A program made the position numbers and the translations under genes. A stretch of DNA of 64,000 nt from NCBI RefSeq assembly GCF_004352845.1, contig NZ_SJRX01000002.1, forward strand, positions 547,158 through 611,157, in the 5' to 3' direction. The notes under the pieces were generated by a model. That model saw only the letters and a list, made by a program, of their open reading frames with translations, was not told the DNA's origin and did no database searches. Of this stretch, positions 10,565 through 18,186 are shown piece after piece (position 1 is the stretch's first letter; each line of letters opens with the position of its first letter). The DNA is from Luteimonas terricola. Lineage in GTDB: Bacteria > Pseudomonadota > Gammaproteobacteria > Xanthomonadales > Xanthomonadaceae.

Positions 10565-11521
10565 ATGTCCGCCGCCGTGGCCAATTTCGACGACATCCTG
10601 GCCGCCGCGGCCCGGATCGCGCCGCATGCCCATGTCACCCCGGTGCTGCGCTCGGGCGGCCTCGACGCCATCGCGGGCTGCACGCTGGCCTTCAAGGGCG
10701 AGCACCTGCAGCGCACGGGCGCATTCAAGTTCCGCGGCGCCTGCAACGCCGTCTGGCGGCTGTCGGACGCCGAGGCCGCGCGCGGCGTGGTCACGCACTC
10801 CTCGGGCAACCACGGCGCGGCGCTGGCGCTGGCCGCGCGCACCCGCGACATGGCCTGCCACGTCGTGCTCCCGGCCGGCACGGTGCGGGCCAAGCTGGCC
10901 GCGATCGCCAGCCATGGCGCCGTCATGCACCGCTGCGCTCCCGGGATCACGGCGCGCGAGGCCGCCTGTGCGGAGGTACTCGCAGCCACCGGGGGGAACC
11001 TCGTCCACCCGTATGCCGACCCGGCGGTGATCGCGGGCCAGGGCACCGCGGCGCTCGAGCTGTTGGCCGCGGCAGGTCCACTGGATGCGCTGGTGGTGCC
11101 GGTGGGCGGCGGCGGCCTGGCCGCGGGCACGGCGCTGGCGCTGGCCGCCTGCGCGCCGGATTGCCGCCTGTACCTGGCCGAGCCGGCCGGCGCGGCCGAG
11201 ACCCGGGATTCGCTGGCGCGCGGCGAGCGGGTCACGGATTTCACCCCCGATACGCTCTGCGATGGCCTCCGGGGAACCCTCGGCCAGCCCGGCTTCGACA
11301 TCCTGCGCGCCCATGGCGCCGAGGTCCTGGTGGTGGACGACGCCGACACCGTGGCCGCGATGCGCCTGCTCTGGCAGCGGATGAAGCAGGTGGTCGAACC
11401 CTCCTCGGCCATCGTCCTGGCCGCCGTGCTCGGCAACCGCGAACGCTTTGCCGGACAGCGCGTGGGCCTGGTGCTGTCGGGCGGCAACGTCGACCTCGAC
11501 GCCTTGCCGTGGGCCGCATGA
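10565..11521 (+). CDS. PLP-dependent threonine/serine dehydratase-like enzyme
   Basis: A 318-residue fold-type II PLP enzyme. The Schiff-base lysine is Lys55 in the motif GAFKFRGA. SSGNHG (about residues 79-84) binds the carboxylate of the substrate, and the GGGGL loop near 180 binds the PLP phosphate. It lacks the C-terminal regulatory (ACT-like) domain of biosynthetic IlvA, so a catabolic threonine/serine dehydratase or a serine racemase is most likely. Its stop overlaps the next start (ATGA), so it is co-translated with the YdcF-type protein. It is divergent from the Gly/Tyr lipoprotein. Confidence 0.85.
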   Translation: MSAAVANFDDILAAAARIAPHAHVTPVLRSGGLDAIAGCTLAFKGEHLQRTGAFKFRGACNAVWRLSDAEAARGVVTHSSGNHGAALALAARTRDMACHVVLPAGTVRAKLAAIASHGAVMHRCAPGITAREAACAEVLAATGGNLVHPYADPAVIAGQGTAALELLAAAGPLDALVVPVGGGGLAAGTALALAACAPDCRLYLAEPAGAAETRDSLARGERVTDFTPDTLCDGLRGTLGQPGFDILRAHGAEVLVVDDADTVAAMRLLWQRMKQVVEPSSAIVLAAVLGNRERFAGQRVGLVLSGGNVDLDALPWAA

Positions 11522-12132
11522 GGCGGCGGCGACGCCACGCGCGGCCGCGGCGCCGGTTGCGCTGGCTGTTGTGGCTGGTGCTGCTGGTGGCGGCCTGGCT
11601 GCTGGGCGTCGCGGCGTGGATCGTGCACGTCGGCAACCGCGACCAGGCCGGGCCGGCGGACGCGATCGTGGTGCTGGGCGCGGCGGCCTACGACACCCGG
11701 CCCTCGCCGGTGTTCACCGAGCGCATCCGCCACGGCATCGACCTGTACGAGCACGGCTACGCGCCGACCCTGGTGTTCACCGGCGGCTATGGCGACGGTG
11801 CGCGATTCTCCGAGTCGCAGGTGGCGCGGAGCTTCGCTTTGCGCGAAGGCGTGCCCAACGAGGCGATCCTGATCGAGACCCTGTCGCGCACGACCCACCA
11901 GAACCTGCTGCGCGCCCGCGATGTGCTGTCCGACCACAACCTGCAGCGGGTGATCGTGGTCAGCGACCCCCTGCACATGGCGCGGGCACTGCGGCTGTGC
12001 CGCCAGCTGGGCATCGACGCCATCGGCTCGCCGACGCCGAGCTCGCGCTTCCGCAGCTTCCGGACGCAGTGGCGATTCCTCGCGCGCGAGGTGTATTTCT
12101 TCCATCGCGACCTGGTGGTGACGCCGGACTGA
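11518..12132 (+). CDS. YdcF/SanA-family (DUF218) membrane protein
   Basis: A 204-residue protein starting at the ATG that overlaps the previous stop by four bases. A very basic N-terminus is followed by one membrane helix (LLWLVLLVAAWLLGVAAWIV, about 16-35). After it comes a periplasmic DUF218 domain with ADAIVVLGAAAYD, TLVFTGGYGDG and a conserved SRTTHQNLLRAR segment. ElyC and SanA of this family affect cell-envelope integrity and drug exclusion in E. coli. The reaction is unknown. Confidence 0.85.
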   Translation: MRRRRRHARPRRRLRWLLWLVLLVAAWLLGVAAWIVHVGNRDQAGPADAIVVLGAAAYDTRPSPVFTERIRHGIDLYEHGYAPTLVFTGGYGDGARFSESQVARSFALREGVPNEAILIETLSRTTHQNLLRARDVLSDHNLQRVIVVSDPLHMARALRLCRQLGIDAIGSPTPSSRFRSFRTQWRFLAREVYFFHRDLVVTPD

Positions 12133-12184
12133 GGTGGTCGCGCCGCACGCCGCGTCGATCCCGGCGGTCGCCGGGGCGGAGCGG

Positions 12185-12802
12185 TCAGCCCTCGCTGCCC
12201 ACCAGGGTCAGGCCTTCGCGCAGCAGCCAGCGCGTGGCCGCGGCACGGTCGGGCTGCGGCAGGCCGTCGAGTACGCCCACCAGCCAGCGGAAGGAGCGGC
12301 AACGCGCCTGGCGGCTGGCCTCGTCCGCGCCTTCGGATGCGAGACCGAGCATGAAGCCATCGTGCAGGAAAGTGGCGCTCACCGCCGCCGACTTCAGCAC
12401 CTGGCGCGCATGTGCCGGGTCGTAGTGCTGCGGCTGGCCCTGCAGGCCGGCCACGGCGATGTCGGTGAAGGCCAGCGCGAAGCGTTCGCGGCTGGCGTCG
12501 CCCAGGCGATCGACCGCGCGCTGGAAGGCGGCGACGTCACGCGCGGCGTCGGGTTCGAAGAGCGCGCACAGGGCCGCGGACTCCGTGTCCGAGCGCGCGC
12601 TGGCGTGCACGGCCTTGAACAGGCGGTCGATGGCCGGATCCGGGGCGCGCAGGAGGACTTCGTCGCCCAGCGAAAGCACCGTGGCGGGATCGAACTGCGA
12701 GAGGTCGATCTCGTAGCGCTGCGCGGATGCGGACAGCGCCGGTGCGGCGCAGAGAATGAGCGCGCAGGCAACGGACAGGACCGGGAGGTTCGGATTCGAC
12801 AT
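12185..12802 (-). CDS. Secreted protein of unknown function
   Basis: A 205-residue protein starting at MSNPNLPVLS, with a Sec signal peptide cut about after ALSASA (residue 27). The mature part is about 180 residues, mainly helical, with three cysteines and a WLVGVLDGLPQ stretch near residue 175. No family is recognised. It is convergent with the YdcF-type gene and lies 127 bases beyond the stop of bioC on the same strand, so it may be read through from that unit. Confidence 0.55.
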   Translation of the reverse strand: MSNPNLPVLSVACALILCAAPALSASAQRYEIDLSQFDPATVLSLGDEVLLRAPDPAIDRLFKAVHASARSDTESAALCALFEPDAARDVAAFQRAVDRLGDASRERFALAFTDIAVAGLQGQPQHYDPAHARQVLKSAAVSATFLHDGFMLGLASEGADEASRQARCRSFRWLVGVLDGLPQPDRAAATRWLLREGLTLVGSEG

Positions 12803-12929
12803 GCCGCGAGTGTAGGCAGCCACGTGCGCCGCATGATGAACCGCTGCCCCGTTGCGGCGGCGGTGCGATCCGGCAGGACGGCGTTCCTGCCCGGCAGCGG
12901 CCCGGTTCCGGCCTCCGCGCCGGCGCGCG

Positions 12930-13832
12930 TCAGCCCCTGCGCCGCCGTACCGGAATGCCCGCTGCCGGGAAACGCGCCACGTCCTCGCCGCCTTCGCGGA
13001 TCGGCTGTCCGTGGGCCGGTGCCCAGGCCAGGGCGGTGATGGTTTCCCAGGTTGCCGGCAGCAGGCCGTCGTCGCCGCGCCACGGCTCGTACGCGGCCTG
13101 GGCGGCGGCGAAGCGGCCGCGCCCGGTGAGCGCGCGACGGCGCGCGGACAGCGCATTGGTGGCACCGAGCTGGCGCAGGCCGCGCATCAGCCCGGCCATG
13201 TCGGCGTGGCCATGGACGTCGACCTCGCGGTCGAGTACCGGATCGCGGAAGCCGGCTCGCATCAGCGCATCACCGAACCCGGCGATGCCGCCGAAGGGCG
13301 AGACATGCGCCCGGTCGTCGGCGGCGGAAAAGGCGGCGCGCAGCTCGTGCAGCGTGTCGGGGCCGAAGGTCGAACACAGCAACAGGCCGCCGGGCCGCAG
13401 CACACGCCGGAAGCCGGCGAGCATCGCGTCGAGATCGTCGACCCACTGCACGCACAGGTTGCTGAAAATGAGATCGACGCTGTCGTCGGCCAGCGGCAGC
13501 GCGCGGACGTCGGCGCAGACGCGGTCGATCGGGCGCTGCAACGGGTTCCAGCCGCGCTTTGGCGCGACCTGGCGCAGCATCGGCAGGGCAAGGTCGATCG
13601 CGACCACGCGCGCCTTCGGCCAGCGCCGACGCAGCTCCACCGCCGCGGTGCCGGGGCCGCTGCCGAGGTCGACGATGTCGGCGGGCACCTGTTCACCGAG
13701 GTATTCCAGGGATTCGAACAGGCGCGACTCGACCTCGCGCTGCAGGTCGGCGGCGGCGGAATAGCTGCCGGCCGCGCGCGAGAAGGCGCGGCGGACCTGG
13801 CGGCGGTCGAAGATTTCGCCCGTGCCGCTCAT
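12930..13832 (-). CDS. bioC: BioC, malonyl-ACP O-methyltransferase
   Basis: A 300-residue SAM-dependent methyltransferase. The start is the ATG that overlaps the bioH stop (ATGA). Motif I is VDLGSGPGTAAVELRRRWP near residue 51, followed by VVAIDLALPML and the BioC-typical FSNLCVQWVDDLDAM near 130. BioC methylates malonyl-ACP so that fatty-acid synthesis can build pimeloyl-ACP methyl ester for biotin. Translational coupling to BioH, which removes the methyl group, agrees with this. The C-terminus runs on in an Arg-rich tail. Confidence 0.93.
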   Translation of the reverse strand: MSGTGEIFDRRQVRRAFSRAAGSYSAAADLQREVESRLFESLEYLGEQVPADIVDLGSGPGTAAVELRRRWPKARVVAIDLALPMLRQVAPKRGWNPLQRPIDRVCADVRALPLADDSVDLIFSNLCVQWVDDLDAMLAGFRRVLRPGGLLLCSTFGPDTLHELRAAFSAADDRAHVSPFGGIAGFGDALMRAGFRDPVLDREVDVHGHADMAGLMRGLRQLGATNALSARRRALTGRGRFAAAQAAYEPWRGDDGLLPATWETITALAWAPAHGQPIREGGEDVARFPAAGIPVRRRRG

Positions 13833-14752
13833 GCCGTTCCTGCCGGCATGTCGGCATGCGTGCCGGCATGCGTCTTCAGGAGGAAGCCGGCGACCGCATC
13901 GGCCACCTCGTCGGCGTGGGTGAGGAACGGCGCGTGGCCACCGTGCTCGATCTGGACGAAACCGGCATCGCGCGCGTGCGCGGCGGCGGCGCGCATCGCG
14001 CGCGGATCGACCACGCGGTCGCGGCGGCCGGCGATCCACAGGCTGGGCACTTCCAGCGCCGGCAGCAGCGGCCGCTGGTCGACCGACTGCAGCAGGTCCA
14101 GGCCCTGTGCCAGCGCCTCCGCCGGCGGCTCGCCGCGCGCGAACACCTCGTTGCGCAGCGCCCGGAGCTCGCCTCGGGCGTCGTCGGAGCCGAAGGCCTC
14201 GAGCGCGATGAAGCGCTCCAGCGTGCCGTGGTAGTCCTCGCGCAGGCCGCGGGCGAAGCCGGCGAAGATCTCCGGCGACATGCCGTAGCGCGCGTCGTCA
14301 CCCGTCGTCGCCGCTGTAACCGCGGCGGCTGTGGAGTCGGCGGCCGTGGGAGCGGCTACAGCCGCGATGGGGACCGGGGTCGCAGCAAGAGCTGCTCCTG
14401 CAATGGAGGATTCGCGGACGAACCGCGGCGCCGAGCACATCATCACCAGTGCCGGCACCTGCGCCGGCCGCATGGCCGCGGCGCGCAGCGCGAACATGCC
14501 GCCCAGCGACCACCCCAGCCAGGGTGCCACCGGTACCTGTGCGGCAACCGCTTCGACCACGGCGTCGGGCTCCAGCGCCACTGCGCTGTCGCGGCTGCGG
14601 CCGTGGCCCGGCAGGTCGACCAGGTGCAGTTCGAAACGGCCGGCCAGCCGCTCCGCCAGCGGCGCGAACACGCCGCCGTGCATCGCCCAGCCGTGCAGCA
14701 GCACCAGCGGCGCGCCGGCGCCGCGGACCTCGATGTGCAGGTCGGTGCTCAC
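13829..14752 (-). CDS. bioH: BioH, pimeloyl-ACP methyl ester carboxylesterase, with an in-frame REP-like insertion
   Basis: A 307-residue alpha/beta hydrolase; family members are usually near 255 residues. GTG is chosen as start (VSTDLHIEVRG). The nucleophile serine lies in GWSLGG near residue 83, the catalytic Asp in GRRDRVVD, and His in EHGGHAPF. Residues about 114-150 are an Ala-rich insert ([18 protein letters not shown] and on). Its DNA carries an inverted pair of REP-like elements, placed at the start of the cap region. The rest of the protein is intact, so it is probably active. It frees pimeloyl-ACP from its methyl ester. It is the first gene of the bioH-bioC unit. Confidence 0.9.
   Translation of the reverse strand: MSTDLHIEVRGAGAPLVLLHGWAMHGGVFAPLAERLAGRFELHLVDLPGHGRSRDSAVALEPDAVVEAVAAQVPVAPWLGWSLGGMFALRAAAMRPAQVPALVMMCSAPRFVRESSIAGAALAATPVPIAAVAAPTAADSTAAAVTAATTGDDARYGMSPEIFAGFARGLREDYHGTLERFIALEAFGSDDARGELRALRNEVFARGEPPAEALAQGLDLLQSVDQRPLLPALEVPSLWIAGRRDRVVDPRAMRAAAAHARDAGFVQIEHGGHAPFLTHADEVADAVAGFLLKTHAGTHADMPAGTA
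14303..14411. repeat. Pair of REP-like elements inside bioH
   Basis: A forward element (GGGAGCGGCTACAGCCGCGA, 14348-14367) and an inverted one (about 14379-14402, reading GCAGGAGCAGCTCTTGCTGC on the minus strand) lie about 12 bases apart. A degraded third piece (GTCGTCGCCGCTGTAACCGC) begins near 14304. Each has a short stem with an A/T-rich loop. The same family occurs in comF and at 60619. It resembles the GTAG-type REPs known from Stenotrophomonas. Confidence 0.7.
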
Positions 14753-14839
14753 CCGGCCGCCGCTGTCTCGTGGCGCGGCCGGGAGGCCGGGGTGGCAGAT
14801 GGCATGGCGGATATCCGGGAGCGATGCGGGGAACAGGGA

Positions 14840-14894
14840 AGTCTGGAAACCGCGCCGCGCACTGTCAACCGCGCGCAGCCGGCAGCGGTTGACG
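14840..14894 (-). promoter_or_regulatory. bioH promoter with BirA-type operator
   Basis: The plus strand shows GTCAACC (14864-14870), 16 bases, then GGTTGAC (14887-14893). This has the same half-site order and 16-base spacing as the E. coli biotin operator, with a GC-shifted sequence. On the minus strand one half-site overlaps a -35 TTGACA (14863-14868), and a -10-like CAGACT (14840-14845) follows after 17 bases. Exactly the same arrangement stands before bioB. Biotin-bound BirA would block transcription. Confidence 0.75.
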
Positions 14895-15013
14895 GCGGAA
14901 TCGACCCGGTGATCGACCGGCCGCAGCCCTGGACCCATCAACCGGATCATACTGGCCCTATGATCGCCCCGGCGCCCCTCGCAATCTGGCCCCAAAGCCA
15001 AGGAGTCCAGACC

Positions 15014-16309
15014 GTGACCGATCGCCAGACGCTGCTGCAGCGCCGCGCAGCCGCCATTCCCCGCGGCGTGGCCACCGCCATGCCCAACTTCGCCGACCGC
15101 GCCGAGAACGCCGAGATCTGGGACACCGATGGCACGCGCTTCGTCGATTTCGCAGGCGGCATCGCGGTGCTCAACGTCGGCCACCGCCATCCGAAAGTGA
15201 TGGCGGCGGTGCGCGACCAGCTGGACCGCTACACCCATACCGCCTTCCAGGTCATGGCCTACGAGCCCTACGTGGCGCTGGCCGAACGCCTGAACGCGCT
15301 GGCGCCAATCGACGGCCCGGCCAAGACCATCCTGTTCTCCACCGGCGCCGAGGCGGTGGAAAACGCGGTCAAGATCGCCCGCGCCGCGACCGGCCGCCGC
15401 GCGGTGATCGCCTTCTCCGGCGGCTTCCACGGCCGCAGCTTCATGGCGATGGCGATGACCGGCAAGACCGTGCCCTACAAGCGCGGCTTCGGCCCCCTGC
15501 CGGGCGACGTCCACCACGTCCCGTTCCCGGCCGCGCACCGCGCCGGCACGGTGGAGGAGAGCCTGGAGGCCCTGGAGAACCTGTTCCGCACCGACGTGTC
15601 GCCCGAGGACGTGGCGGCGATCGTCATCGAGCCGGTGCAGGGCGAGGGCGGTTTCCTGCCCGCGCCGACCGGGCTGATGCAGGCGCTGCGCCGGATCGCC
15701 GACGAACACGGCATCGTCCTGGTCGCCGACGAAGTGCAGACCGGCTTCGGCCGCACCGGGCGCATGTTCGGCATCGAACACAGCGGCGTCCGCCCCGACC
15801 TGATGGTCGTGGCCAAGTCGCTCGCCGGCGGCTTCCCGCTGTCGGGCGTGATCGGCCGCGCGGCGCTGATGGACGCGGCCGAGCCCGGCGGGCTGGGCGG
15901 CACCTATGCCGGCTCGCCGATCGCCTGCGCCGCCGCGCTCGCGGTGCTGGACGTCATCGAGGAAGAGGCGCTGCTCGAGCGCGCGCAGGTCCTGGGCAAG
16001 CGGGTCGAGGCGCGCCTGTCGGCCTTCGCACAGCGCGACGACCTGCGGCCCGTCGGCAACCTCCGCGGCCTGGGCTCGATGCTCGCCTTCGACCTGCTGG
16101 CGCGCCGCGGCGAGGCCGCGCCCGACCCGGCCGCGACCCGCGCGGTATTGCAGCGCGCGCATGCGCTGGGCCTGGTGCTGCTGGGCTGCGGCGGCCAGGG
16201 CGAGTCGATCCGCCTGCTGTACCCGCTGACGATTTCCGACGCCGTGTTCGACGAGGGCATGGCGCTGCTGGAACAGGCGCTGGCACCCCCGCAGCACGGC
16301 GCGGCCTGA
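15014..16309 (+). CDS. gabT: 4-aminobutyrate aminotransferase
   Basis: A 431-residue class III aminotransferase. GTG at 15014 is preferred because AAGGAG lies 8 bases before it and the product then begins like E. coli GabT (TDRQTLLQRRAAAIPRGV). The alternative ATG at 14960 would add 18 residues. Signature parts are FADRAENAEIWD, DFAGGIAVLNVGHRHP, the PLP-site Asp in VADEVQTGFGRTG and the Schiff-base Lys268 in VVAKSLAGGFPLSG. It moves the amino group of GABA to 2-oxoglutarate, giving succinate semialdehyde. A MocR-type gene follows 55 bases on, and a matching semialdehyde dehydrogenase lies at 26.9 kb. Confidence 0.92.
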   Translation: MTDRQTLLQRRAAAIPRGVATAMPNFADRAENAEIWDTDGTRFVDFAGGIAVLNVGHRHPKVMAAVRDQLDRYTHTAFQVMAYEPYVALAERLNALAPIDGPAKTILFSTGAEAVENAVKIARAATGRRAVIAFSGGFHGRSFMAMAMTGKTVPYKRGFGPLPGDVHHVPFPAAHRAGTVEESLEALENLFRTDVSPEDVAAIVIEPVQGEGGFLPAPTGLMQALRRIADEHGIVLVADEVQTGFGRTGRMFGIEHSGVRPDLMVVAKSLAGGFPLSGVIGRAALMDAAEPGGLGGTYAGSPIACAAALAVLDVIEEEALLERAQVLGKRVEARLSAFAQRDDLRPVGNLRGLGSMLAFDLLARRGEAAPDPAATRAVLQRAHALGLVLLGCGGQGESIRLLYPLTISDAVFDEGMALLEQALAPPQHGAA

Positions 16310-16364
16310 CGCGCGGGCCGGCATCGATGTCCTGCGGCTACCATGCGGCGGTGCCGCGCCTTCG

Positions 16365-18173
16365 ATGCCGCCGATGAAACCCGGACCACGCGCGCTGGAC
16401 CAGCTCAACCTCGCCCTCGACCCGGCCGCGCCGCTGAGCCTGCAGCATCAGCTGCGGCAGCAGATCGTCGATGCCATGCACCGCGCCGTGCTGCGCCCGG
16501 GGCAACGCCTGCCGTCCTCGCGCCAGCTCGCCGAACGCCTTGGCGTGTCGCGAAACACGGTCAGCCTGGCCTACGACGGTTTGCTGGCGGATGGCTACCT
16601 CTCCAGCCGCTCACGCAGCGGCGTGTACGTGGGCGCGGAGGTGGCCGGCACGCGGATCGGCGCCGGGCGGCGGCGGCGCGATCCCGCATCACCACTGGCC
16701 GCGCGACTGTCGCCGGAGCCCGAGGACACCGGCTTCCGCTGTCCGCAGCACTGGCACCGCTACCCGTTCCCGTTCATCGACGGTCGCGTCGACGCCGAAC
16801 TGACCCCTGCGGCGGAGTGGGGCGAGGCCATCCGGCTGGCCGGTTCCCGCCACGAGGTGCAGCAGTGGCACCAGGAAGGCGGCGACAACGACGACCCCAT
16901 GCTGGTGGAGGAGATCCGCGGCAAGATCCTGCCGATGCGCGGCATCCAGGCCGGCGCCGACGAGGTGCTGGTGACCCTGTCGAGCACGCATGCGCTGCAG
17001 ATCGCCGGGGAGCTCCTGGTCCGGCGCGGCACGCCGGTGGTCCTGGAGCGCCCGGCCGACCCCGCGTTCGAGCGCCGGCTGCGCGCGCGCCATGCGGATG
17101 TGTCGATGCTCGACCCGGACTCGCACGGTCCGCTGCCACCGGGCGCCGTGGTGGTGACCAGCCGGCGGCACGGGTTTGCCTCCGGCTCGAACGACCCCGG
17201 GCGGCTGCTGGCCCGCGTCGCCGCGGCGGACGGGGTATTGATCGAACACGACGTGCCGTCCGGCGTGCAGGACACCGGTCGCATCGCCTCCGCGCTGCGC
17301 GCCTTCGACCAGGACGGCCGCGTGGTCTACGCCGGCGGGCTGGCCCCGGCGGTGTCCTACGGCGAGCCGCCGGGCATGCTGGTCGCGCCGGCGGCGCTGA
17401 TCGAACGTGCGCGCGAGCTGCGCGCCCGGCAGGGCACCACGCCGCCGCGCCTGGTGCAGCGCGCCTGGGCGTACTTCATCGGGCTGGGCCACTACTCGTC
17501 CGCGCTGGTGCGTGCCGGACGCGTGCTGGCCGAGCGCCGCACCGCGCTGCGCGACGCGCTGAATCATTACCTGCACGAACGGGTCAGCATCGAGACCGCG
17601 CCCGGCGCCAGCGCCTACTGGGTCAGCGTGCCGGCCGGCATGGACGCGCGCGAACTGGCGCGCCAGGCGGCCGAGATCGGCGTGCTGGTCGAACCCGGCT
17701 GCCACCGCGACGGCCGCGAAGCGCTGTGCATGGGCGTGACCGGCATTTCCGCCGCGCGCATCCGCGAGGGCGTGCGCCACCTCGCGCGGCTGGTGCGCGG
17801 CGACCTGTCGCCGTCCTCGCGCCGGATGGAGGACGAGCCCACCGCGCCGCTGCGCGGCAAGGCGCTGCGCCGGGCGATGGCAGGCGCGTCCCTGCTCTAC
17901 AGCACCGTGTATGGCGCGCCGTGCACGCTGGAGATCAACGCCGATGGCGACCTGGCCGGCACCGCCGGCTATGCCGGCGAGGACTGCGACCGCGGCCACT
18001 GGTGGATCGAAGACGATCGCTGGTACCGGCAGTGGCGGCAGTGGGCCTACGGCGAGGCGACCGGCTACTCGGTGGTGGTCGACGGCGACCAGGTGCGCTT
18101 CTTCGGCGAGGACGGGTTCCTCGCCGATACCGCGGTGCTGACGCGCTGGCCCTCCACGCGTCGCGGCCGGTAG
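16365..18173 (+). CDS. MocR/GabR-like GntR regulator lacking the PLP lysine, with an extra C-terminal domain
   Basis: A 602-residue protein. Residues about 25-90 are a GntR winged helix (RPGQRLPSSRQLAERLGVSR, then NTVSLAYDGLLADGYL). Residues about 130-480 resemble the aminotransferase domain of MocR regulators, including a LIEHDVPS segment in place of the usual EDDYD. Where the family has G-T-F-S-K before L-x-P, this protein reads YAGGLAPAVSYG near residue 322, so the PLP-binding lysine is absent. About 110 further residues (490-602, Trp- and Asp-rich, e.g. RGHWWIEDDRWYRQW) form a domain not usual for MocR. It probably senses a ligand without forming an aldimine and controls gabT and neighbours. 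Confidence 0.8.
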   Translation: MPPMKPGPRALDQLNLALDPAAPLSLQHQLRQQIVDAMHRAVLRPGQRLPSSRQLAERLGVSRNTVSLAYDGLLADGYLSSRSRSGVYVGAEVAGTRIGAGRRRRDPASPLAARLSPEPEDTGFRCPQHWHRYPFPFIDGRVDAELTPAAEWGEAIRLAGSRHEVQQWHQEGGDNDDPMLVEEIRGKILPMRGIQAGADEVLVTLSSTHALQIAGELLVRRGTPVVLERPADPAFERRLRARHADVSMLDPDSHGPLPPGAVVVTSRRHGFASGSNDPGRLLARVAAADGVLIEHDVPSGVQDTGRIASALRAFDQDGRVVYAGGLAPAVSYGEPPGMLVAPAALIERARELRARQGTTPPRLVQRAWAYFIGLGHYSSALVRAGRVLAERRTALRDALNHYLHERVSIETAPGASAYWVSVPAGMDARELARQAAEIGVLVEPGCHRDGREALCMGVTGISAARIREGVRHLARLVRGDLSPSSRRMEDEPTAPLRGKALRRAMAGASLLYSTVYGAPCTLEINADGDLAGTAGYAGEDCDRGHWWIEDDRWYRQWRQWAYGEATGYSVVVDGDQVRFFGEDGFLADTAVLTRWPSTRRGR

Positions 18174-18186
18174 ACCGCTTCCGGCG

